A stretch of 36,102 bases of DNA from Pseudomonadota bacterium. Its GTDB lineage: Bacteria; Pseudomonadota; Gammaproteobacteria; Steroidobacterales; Woeseiaceae. Position 1 is the stretch's first letter; the number at the start of each line of letters is the position of its first letter. This document shows, piece by piece, positions 30,143 through 36,102 of this stretch. The stretch is taken from the NCBI GenBank assembly GCA_027618995.1, contig JAQCGO010000023.1:1-36102 (forward strand), in the 5' to 3' direction. The notes below the pieces were generated by a model. That model was not told the origin of the DNA, did no database searches, and was given only the letters and a program-made list of their open reading frames with translations. The position numbers and the translations under genes are program-made.

Positions 30143-33100
30143 GCAGGCTGGGCGTCAGGAACAAGGTCAACACGGTCGCAAAAGCGAGCCCGCTGGCGAC
30201 CGACGACGCCAGTTGGGTCCACCACTGCGAGCTCGGTGCACCGACCGAGACTTCGCGTGCGATAAAGTCAATATTGACACCGAGCACCATTGGCATCAGA
30301 CCGATGATGGTGGTAACGGTCGTCAGCATGACCGGCCGCAGCCGAATGGCGCAGGTGCGAAGGATTGCATCAAACTCTGTCTCGCCACGACTGCGTAAGA
30401 CGTTGTAGGAATCGATCAGCACGATATTGTTGTTGACGACTATCCCCGCGAGGGTAATCATGCCGACGCTGCTCATGATGACGCCGAAGGGCATATCCAT
30501 GAGCAAGTGCCCAAGCAGCACGCCGCCGGTCGAAAAAATCACGGCCGTCAGTATCAGGAATGCCTGGTAAATACTGTTGAACTGGGTGACGAGGATGATC
30601 GCCATCAGCGACATCGCTACCAGCATTGCATTGCCGAGGAATTTCTCGTCGTCTTCCTGGTCCTCAATGGAGCCACGAAACTCGGCGCTGACCGTGGGAT
30701 CGACGCCCATTGTGGGCAGCAGCTCACGCAACTCGGCGATCACCTCGGGTGCGAGGTAGCCATCGGCGACGTCGGCCTCGAGAGTCATCGTGCTCCGCAT
30801 GTCCGTGCGGGTAATCGTACTAACTTTTTGTGCCGGCACGCGCTTGACGAATGTGCTGATCGGGACCTGGCCATTCGGTGTCGGGATGCGTAGTTCATCA
30901 ATCTGCGACAAGCTGCGATTTCCGGCCGGATATCGCACGCGGATGTCGATCTCATCATCGCTGTCGTCCGGTCGATACTCGCCGATCTTGATGCCATTGG
31001 TAACCAGTTGCACCATCGCCCCGACCAGCGTGATATCGGCGCCAAAGCGCGCCGCTTCGGCGCGATCGACCTTGATCTGCCACTCGATGCCAGGTAGTGG
31101 ACGACCATCTTCGATATTGGTAACGGCCGGGTGCTGCTCGAGCACGGCGCGAACACGCGCGATGCTTTCGACCACGGCGTCGCCGTCGCGCGAGGAAAAT
31201 TCGATGTATACAGGCTTGCCCTGCGGCGGACCCGCGTCAGGATTGCGCGTCTCGATCGTAATGCCGGCGAGATCCGCCGTGCGATGACGAATCTCGGCCA
31301 GGATAGCATCGGATTTGCGGCGCTTATCCCAGTCGATGTAGTTCAGGGTCAGTTTGCCGATCTGGTCCTGCGTGCCGCGTACATCGGCGGTCTTGGCATA
31401 CAGGAACTCGATCTCCGGCATATCGCTGATACGTTCCTCGACCTGGCGCACGAGAAAATCTTTCTCGTCGATTGACAGGTCACCGCGCGCCCGAATGTCG
31501 ACCATGGCAAACGGTGGTTCAATTTCGGGGAAGTATTCGACACCGCGGCCTAGTACCACGAAGCCAACATAGATGGCCAGCAGCAGCGCCGATACCACAC
31601 CGACATTACGCCACGGGCGTTGCAACGAACCGCGCAGAAATCGTACGTAGCGCCCCGTAAATCCCTGCAGCGTGGCGAGGTCGCCGGTCTCGGCAACCGC
31701 GAGGTTCTGCCGATCGGCCTCGCTGGTGGCGCCGGTCTTGCCAAAAATCGCACCGACCGTCGGCACGATCAAAAGCGCCATCAGGAGCGACGCCGCCAGC
31801 ACTGCGATCAGCGTAATGGGCAGGTATTTCATGAACTCGCCGGAGATGCCAGGCCAGAAGGCCAGTGGGAGGAACGCTGCCAAAGTCGTGGCGGTCGAGG
31901 CAATTATCGGCCAGGACATGCGAATGGCGGCACGCGAATAGGCGTCGTAACGCGACTTTCCTTCCGCGAGGCGACGATCGGCCATCTCGGTGACCACGAT
32001 AGCGCCGTCTACCAGGAGGCCGACTGCCATGATCAATGCGAACAACACCATCATGTTGATCGTGATGCCGAATGATCCAATCAGCAGGATGCCGAGCAGG
32101 AAACTGCCCGGTATCGAAACGCCAACCAACAGACCGGATCGTATGCCCAGGGAGCCGATGATGACGATAAACACGAGCAGCACGGCGGCCAGCACACTGT
32201 TCTGCAGTTCCGTGAGCATGTCATTGACGTCCTCGGACTTGTCGCGCGAGATACTGACTTCGATTTCGGCAGGCCAGTATTGCTGTGCTGTGGCGATCTT
32301 CGCCTTGGCATCCGTGATCGCGTCGATCAGATTGGCGCCACCACGTTGTACCACCTCGATCGCCAGTGCCGGTTTGCCATTCAGCCGTGCGTAGCTTTCT
32401 GCGTCCTTGTAGGTGCGCCGCACCTCAGCGATGTCCTTGAAGTGCACTATGCGTTCGCCAACGGCTTTGATTGGCAGATCTAGTACATCCAGGGGCGACT
32501 CGAATATGCCCGGCACCTTGACCTGAAACCTGCCTTGCGCCGATTGCAGCGCGCCGGCGGCGACCAGCTTGTTGTTGTTAGCGACGAACCCGACGATCTG
32601 TGCCTGGTCGAGTCCATAACTTTCCATGGCGAGCGGGTCGACGATCACTTCCATCAATTCTTCACGCGCACCGATCAAATTGACTTCGAGTACGCCATCA
32701 ACACCCTCAAGATCTTCCCTCAGGTCCTTGGCGATATTGGTCAGCGTTCGTTCCGGTACGTTGCCTGCAAGGTTCAGGACCAGCATCGGGTCTTGCTGCG
32801 ACATCTTGACCTCGTTGATGGTCGGGTCTTCGGTTTCGCCGGGCAATTCAGCTGCTGCGTTATCGACGCGCTCGCGAATGTCCTGCAAGGCCTTGTTCGT
32901 ATCGATGCCTGCCTCGAATTCGATCTGGATGCTGGCGCCGCCCTCGTAGCCCTCGGCGATCATTTCCTTGATGCCTTCGACGGCGCGGATCTCCTGCTCC
33001 ATCGGCCGAACCAACAGGCGTACGGCATCCTCGGGCGAGATGCCCTCGTGCGTAATCCGCACATAGATGATCGGGATCTCTATGTCAGGCTCAGCCTCTT

Positions 33101-33200
33101 TCGGGATGGTCATATAGGCGTACAAGCCCGCGACCAGGATAACTATGAGACCGAGCATCACCGTCCGCGAACGGCTCATCGCTGCGTCAATTATTTGCAT
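30036..33200 (-). CDS. RND-family efflux permease
   Basis: A 1054-aa inner-membrane proton-driven efflux pump subunit of the resistance-nodulation-division superfamily. Seen: an N-terminal membrane helix, VRLLVRPMEQEIRAVEGI porter-domain motif, twelve predicted membrane helices in two sets, helix 4 with GLLVDGAIVVTEMADRRL (one conserved Asp of the proton relay; the second position is Gly), WPIIASTATTLAAFLPLAFWPG, and the paired C-terminal helix block ending TLFLTPSLLMIQ. It starts 3 bp after the periplasmic adaptor and forms padR-adaptor-RND; no outer-membrane channel gene is present here. The C-terminal 35 residues are antisense to the sorting tail of the neighbouring surface protein gene. 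Confidence 0.95.
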   Translation of the reverse strand: MQIIDAAMSRSRTVMLGLIVILVAGLYAYMTIPKEAEPDIEIPIIYVRITHEGISPEDAVRLLVRPMEQEIRAVEGIKEMIAEGYEGGASIQIEFEAGIDTNKALQDIRERVDNAAAELPGETEDPTINEVKMSQQDPMLVLNLAGNVPERTLTNIAKDLREDLEGVDGVLEVNLIGAREELMEVIVDPLAMESYGLDQAQIVGFVANNNKLVAAGALQSAQGRFQVKVPGIFESPLDVLDLPIKAVGERIVHFKDIAEVRRTYKDAESYARLNGKPALAIEVVQRGGANLIDAITDAKAKIATAQQYWPAEIEVSISRDKSEDVNDMLTELQNSVLAAVLLVFIVIIGSLGIRSGLLVGVSIPGSFLLGILLIGSFGITINMMVLFALIMAVGLLVDGAIVVTEMADRRLAEGKSRYDAYSRAAIRMSWPIIASTATTLAAFLPLAFWPGISGEFMKYLPITLIAVLAASLLMALLIVPTVGAIFGKTGATSEADRQNLAVAETGDLATLQGFTGRYVRFLRGSLQRPWRNVGVVSALLLAIYVGFVVLGRGVEYFPEIEPPFAMVDIRARGDLSIDEKDFLVRQVEERISDMPEIEFLYAKTADVRGTQDQIGKLTLNYIDWDKRRKSDAILAEIRHRTADLAGITIETRNPDAGPPQGKPVYIEFSSRDGDAVVESIARVRAVLEQHPAVTNIEDGRPLPGIEWQIKVDRAEAARFGADITLVGAMVQLVTNGIKIGEYRPDDSDDEIDIRVRYPAGNRSLSQIDELRIPTPNGQVPISTFVKRVPAQKVSTITRTDMRSTMTLEADVADGYLAPEVIAELRELLPTMGVDPTVSAEFRGSIEDQEDDEKFLGNAMLVAMSLMAIILVTQFNSIYQAFLILTAVIFSTGGVLLGHLLMDMPFGVIMSSVGMITLAGIVVNNNIVLIDSYNVLRSRGETEFDAILRTCAIRLRPVMLTTVTTIIGLMPMVLGVNIDFIAREVSVGAPSSQWWTQLASSVASGLAFATVLTLFLTPSLLMIQANVAQALAARRAARAESASQANRHHPRQQPR

Positions 33201-33202
33201 AA

Positions 33203-34339
33203 TTACTTGCTCTCGGCCGGTAATGTCCTGGCGACCGCGGTTGGCACGTCATCTTCCAGTACCGCGTCGACCTCTGCGCCGGCGTTTACGAATCCCTGGC
33301 CGACAGTAATGATGGTCACGCTTTCCGGCAGACCCGCCAGCCACACGCCGTCGTTCGAAGACAGCGCGATGTCGGCGACCACAAATTCCACTTTGTTGGC
33401 ATCGTTAACAATCTTGATGCCTACATTGCCGCCGTCATCCAGAGTCAGCAACGAGGGCGAAACGCGATGCGCCCGGATTGATTCGGCCGGGATATACAAT
33501 TCCGCCGATCCACCGGCGCGCAGGCTCCCATCGCTGTTGTCGACCTCAAGCTCGACCGCAAATGTGCGGGTCGCCTCGTCGGCGACAGGCGAAATGTAGC
33601 GAATGGTGCCTGCTACTTCTTCACCGGTTGCGAGCTTTGCCGATGCTGTTTCATCGAGCCGCACAAATCCCGCATCAAATTCCGAGACGCTGGCTCCAAC
33701 AATAATGCTGCGGTTGTCGACGAAACTTCCAATCGGGTCGCCGACCTTGAGGAAGTCGCCCACTTCAGCCGATCTCTCCTGGATGGCGCCATCGAACGGC
33801 GCGCGCACCAGCATGTATTCAAGGTCCAGTTCTGCGCGTGTCAACTCCGCGCGAGCAGCTTCCAGTCGCGCCAGCCCGTCCTGCAATTGTGCTTCCGAGA
33901 CATAGCTCGATGACATGAGCTTTTTACGTGCCTCGTACTCGACTTCGCGCTGTTTAAGGGTGGCGCTCGCTTCCGCAAGACGCGCATTCCGATCGCGTTC
34001 ATCGAGGCGCACGATGACTGTGCCTTTCGCAACGTTTGCACCGCGCTCAGCGCCAATGGCAACAACGCGACCGTCGGTCTCTGCTGATAGTTCGGTAACT
34101 CTTGCGGGTGCGGTCTTGCCGTTCACAACGATGGTGCGCGTTACTTCCTCAGCGAGCAGCGTACGCACGCGGACCTTCCCCAGCGCTGCGGACGAACTCG
34201 CAGCGATGCTTGCCTGGGCTTCCCCATCGGCACTGTCGGCGCCGTTAAACTGTCCGGACAGCAGCCAGGCTGCGATCAGAATCGCTATGCCGGCTGAGTA
34301 CAGCCAGGAGCGATAGGCTTCAAATCTTCCCAAATCCAT
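33203..34339 (-). CDS. RND efflux periplasmic adaptor (membrane fusion protein)
   Basis: A 378-aa HlyD/AcrA-type adaptor with an N-terminal membrane anchor (WLYSAGIAILIAAWLLSGQ). After RTIVVNGKTAPARVTELSAETDGRVV it has a lipoyl-type half, an alpha-hairpin (LAEASATLKQREVEYEARKKLMSSS and AQLQDGLARLEAARAELTRAELDLEY), the second lipoyl half MLVRAPFDGAIQERSAEVGDFLKVGDP, and a beta-barrel and membrane-proximal domain. It bridges the RND pump to an outer-membrane channel. The frame opens at TTG 34348; ATG 34339 is preferred, since GAGG lies 9 nt upstream. It starts 12 bp after padR. Confidence 0.93.
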   Translation of the reverse strand: MDLGRFEAYRSWLYSAGIAILIAAWLLSGQFNGADSADGEAQASIAASSSAALGKVRVRTLLAEEVTRTIVVNGKTAPARVTELSAETDGRVVAIGAERGANVAKGTVIVRLDERDRNARLAEASATLKQREVEYEARKKLMSSSYVSEAQLQDGLARLEAARAELTRAELDLEYMLVRAPFDGAIQERSAEVGDFLKVGDPIGSFVDNRSIIVGASVSEFDAGFVRLDETASAKLATGEEVAGTIRYISPVADEATRTFAVELEVDNSDGSLRAGGSAELYIPAESIRAHRVSPSLLTLDDGGNVGIKIVNDANKVEFVVADIALSSNDGVWLAGLPESVTIITVGQGFVNAGAEVDAVLEDDVPTAVARTLPAESK

Positions 34340-34351
34340 CTCTATCAACCT

Positions 34352-34891
34352 CTAAAAATTCGCGGCTGCGGCCGAATGTCCCTGCAGCTCGTGGCCGTTT
34401 TCCTGAATGTACTTTTTCATTGCCAGTATTAAGGCGCGACCGATGCCGACCGTAAAATGCATGCCGTGCGGTGTCTCGTGCATGCGGGTGTGCTCGAATT
34501 TGTCGAACAATTTCTCGTAGGATTCGATTTCCGCGATGCGATTGTTCAGCACGGTCGCAAGCTGGTCCGCGGTCATCAGGTGCGCAAAGCAGATCGTGGC
34601 GAGAAATTCGGAGCGAACCTTGTGGCTCGGGTTCGGCTTGTCGAGTTCGGCCAGGAGCACGTCCCGGCCGGCCGGCGTTATCGAGTAGACCTTGCGGTCG
34701 GGTTTACCGTTCTGCGGAATGCATTCGCAGTTCACGAGGCCATTGGCCGCGAGCGAGGCTAGCGCAGGGTAGATCGAACCGTAGCCGGCTGAGAAAAAAT
34801 GCCCGAAAGAAGACTCAAAATGCTTCTTCAGGTCATAGCCTGAGGCCTCGCCATCGGTCAGCATGCCGAGGCAAACCGTTTTCACGTCCAT
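34352..34891 (-). CDS. PadR-family transcriptional repressor
   Basis: A 179-aa regulator. The winged helix (residues 1-80) carries PadR hallmarks: CLGMLTDGEASGYDLKKHFESSFGHFF, then GSIYPALASLAANGLV, then the wing NGKPDRKVYSITPAGRDVL. The C-terminal PadR region is a helical dimerisation and sensing domain (EFLATICFAHLMTADQLATVLNNRIAEIESYEKLF). It heads the adaptor and RND genes on the minus strand and probably represses the whole operon, including itself, through the inverted repeat upstream. The inducer is unknown. Confidence 0.92.
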   Translation of the reverse strand: MDVKTVCLGMLTDGEASGYDLKKHFESSFGHFFSAGYGSIYPALASLAANGLVNCECIPQNGKPDRKVYSITPAGRDVLLAELDKPNPSHKVRSEFLATICFAHLMTADQLATVLNNRIAEIESYEKLFDKFEHTRMHETPHGMHFTVGIGRALILAMKKYIQENGHELQGHSAAAANF

Positions 34892-34919
34892 CGTGTTTCA
34901 TCCCGGCAGCAGGGCTGCC

Positions 34920-34965
34920 CATATATCGGGGCGATGCATACTATCAGTCCGATATATGTTGTCCA
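34920..34965 (-). promoter_or_regulatory. PadR operator inside the efflux operon promoter
   Basis: A perfect 10-bp inverted repeat, CATATATCGG (34920-34929) and CCGATATATG (34949-34958), has a 19-bp spacer. A minus-strand promoter reads -35 TGGACA (34960-34965) and -10 TAGTAT (34938-34943) with 16 bp between; one arm falls in the spacer and the other just past the expected start. Binding would block transcription, as PadR repressors do. Confidence 0.7.
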
Positions 34966-35001
34966 GTCTTTTTTCCCCGGGCCGGTCCGCGGCCCTGCTG
35001 C

Positions 35002-36102
35002 TTACTGGGCAAACTGGGCCAGGAACGGGCTCAACAGGCGATCTTCGGGGTCGAGCTGGCGCCGCAGCCGGCGAAAGACGTCGAGTCGGCTCGAGTAGGT
35101 CTGGATCACATTTTCGGCGCGCAGGGCTCTTGACTGGCTGATGATCGGCGTACCGCCCCATTTCTCGGCGAATTCTGCGAGGTCGATGACAAAATTCTCC
35201 CAGCCTTTCGATTGGGTCGAGGCAGTGGTCAGTGCGATCATGGTCTCGTCAAATGACGGTGACAACGGCGCGCTCGAATCCCGATTCAGGCGATAGCCCA
35301 CAGCCGGCAGGTCGCAGCGGTACTGTGAACTCTCCAGTATCGACGCGCAGAACTCCCTGTAGGCCAGCGCAATCATCGAGAAGTTTGCGGCCGGGAAGCA
35401 CCAGGTCGAATAGAAGGTGTTGCGTCGACCCTGCTTGTTACCGGATTGTGCTACGGCATTCGTGCCGCTTTTTACGAAGCGTGAGTTGAGCAAGCCCTGG
35501 CTGGCCTCGCTGATGCTGTCGATCAGCCGATACTTGACCGAGTCGATAGGCATTATTCGATTCAGCGACTTGAACACGTGTGGCAGCACCGTGCTCTCAC
35601 CCCAATCTTTCAGTTTCCATGGTGCCGCATAGCTATTGCCCGGGTCTGCATCATAGCGACGCAAGTCGATATAAACGCGGTCACGATACGGCATCAGGTA
35701 GAACCTGAAGCTGACGTCACTAAGCGAGAGTGTGTTGACGATAGATGCGAACTTGTCAATGGTCACACGACGGTGGGTTGCCGAGAAGGTCCGGATTGGC
35801 TGCACGCGTAACGTGACTTCATAGATAATGCCAAGCAGGCCGAAACTCATACGGAACGCAGCGAGCAGGTTCTTCTGCGATGCCTCGATGTTCATCATAT
35901 TGCCAGTTGCGGTAATCACCTTCATCGACACGACGTGACTGGAGAAATAACTGCCAGTGTTGCCGATACAGGGTCCGAAGCACGGCACGGCAATCGCACC
36001 ACCGACCGTACGGCCCTGCAGTTCAAAACTGCCGACCAGCTCGAGGCCGTCTTCGGCGAGCGTTTCGACGAGCGTTTGCAGGCGCAGCCCGGCTTCCACA
36101 GT
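35002..36102 (-). CDS. FAD-linked oxidase (aldonolactone/ALO-type), N-terminus outside window
   Basis: 366 codons of a vanillyl-alcohol-oxidase-superfamily FAD enzyme; the frame is open at the window edge, so the N-terminus, including much of the FAD domain, is missing. Seen: the FAD segment GRTVGGAIAVPCFGPCIGNTGSYFSSHV, then AAFRMSFGLLGIIYEVTLRVQP, a central cap domain, and the ALO-type C-terminal end with LDVFRRLRRQLDPEDRLLSPFLAQF. Related enzymes oxidise aldonolactones. The HWGK-like active-site motif of classical members is replaced by KWGGTP, so the substrate may differ. It lies 110 bp from the divergent promoter of the padR operon but on the same strand upstream of it, separated by the operator. 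Confidence 0.8.
   Translation of the reverse strand, partial: TVEAGLRLQTLVETLAEDGLELVGSFELQGRTVGGAIAVPCFGPCIGNTGSYFSSHVVSMKVITATGNMMNIEASQKNLLAAFRMSFGLLGIIYEVTLRVQPIRTFSATHRRVTIDKFASIVNTLSLSDVSFRFYLMPYRDRVYIDLRRYDADPGNSYAAPWKLKDWGESTVLPHVFKSLNRIMPIDSVKYRLIDSISEASQGLLNSRFVKSGTNAVAQSGNKQGRRNTFYSTWCFPAANFSMIALAYREFCASILESSQYRCDLPAVGYRLNRDSSAPLSPSFDETMIALTTASTQSKGWENFVIDLAEFAEKWGGTPIISQSRALRAENVIQTYSSRLDVFRRLRRQLDPEDRLLSPFLAQFAQ

Noticed and set aside
32535..33599. 354-codon plus-strand frame
   Set aside because: Antisense to the RND permease and adaptor genes, whose motifs are unambiguous; no domain or ribosome binding site of its own.
1..36102. CRISPR arrays, tRNA or rRNA genes, prophage modules, toxin-antitoxin pairs
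   Set aside because: Reading through the window I found no regularly spaced repeats, no tRNA-like cloverleaf ends and no phage structural or toxin genes. A tRNA/rRNA scan could confirm.

Overview
The window looks like chromosome from a marine-type, aerobic gammaproteobacterium. The evidence is a Psp envelope-stress cluster, an E. coli-type glutamate-cysteine ligase, an E. coli-like LexA box (CTG-N10-CAG), a GlyGly-CTERM-like sorted surface protein, a PAPS-type sulfotransferase and a sarcosine oxidase operon. A Woeseia-like or related lineage would fit, but that is a guess from gene content. There are no rRNA or tRNA genes, no CRISPR array and no complete insertion sequence. Genes are packed tightly: five of seven tail-to-tail gene pairs overlap.

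Layout. 1-2482: the end of a sarcosine oxidase operon (soxA 3' part, soxG). 2506-3877: a HutC-type operator, a GntR/HutC regulator whose C-terminus is cut off by an IS630-family remnant, and a transposase-PspA chimera. 3892-4811: the surviving psp genes (two PspC-domain proteins and a PspB-like protein). 4862-6061: a small secreted protein and a second chimera (DUF2845 joined to half an EAL domain), both on the minus strand. 6182-9390: gshA, facing a minus-strand sulfotransferase/class IV aminotransferase pair. 9526-11985: two coupled membrane-anchored proteins of unknown function, facing a ferredoxin-reductase-type flavoprotein. 12206-14357: a UvrD/Rep-type helicase behind a LexA box. 14575-16844: a class II aldolase facing ilvA. 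16955-24206: a dihydroorotase, then a three-gene 2-oxoacid:ferredoxin oxidoreductase cluster with its own FAD/NAD(P)/[4Fe-4S] electron-transfer subunit, and a Tat-exported epimerase-like protein. 24255-27418: a DUF2330 protein, two small proteins and a cysteine-desulfurase-like PLP enzyme. 27434-27613: a compact minus-strand mini-gene (promoter, perfect Shine-Dalgarno, 26-codon ORF, terminator). 27747-28318: a third broken junction, DUF418 N-terminus against a TerB fragment. 28272-34965: a DMT permease, a choice-of-anchor-H-like surface protein and a PadR-controlled RND efflux operon with a perfect inverted-repeat operator. 35002-36102: a partial FAD-linked oxidase.

How the genes work together. 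soxAG demethylates sarcosine to glycine and one-carbon units. The three-gene 2-oxoacid oxidoreductase cluster probably couples 2-oxoacid decarboxylation to NAD(P) through ferredoxin-like clusters. padR, the membrane-fusion gene and the RND gene form a self-regulated efflux unit. The helicase is predicted to be SOS-induced.

Most unusual points: three gene-gene junctions that splice unrelated half-genes (3.7 kb, 5.9 kb and 27.96 kb); the unannotatable 26-aa ORF with promoter, SD and terminator at 27.5 kb; and the LexA and PadR operators. All family assignments come from reading motifs; no database search was run.
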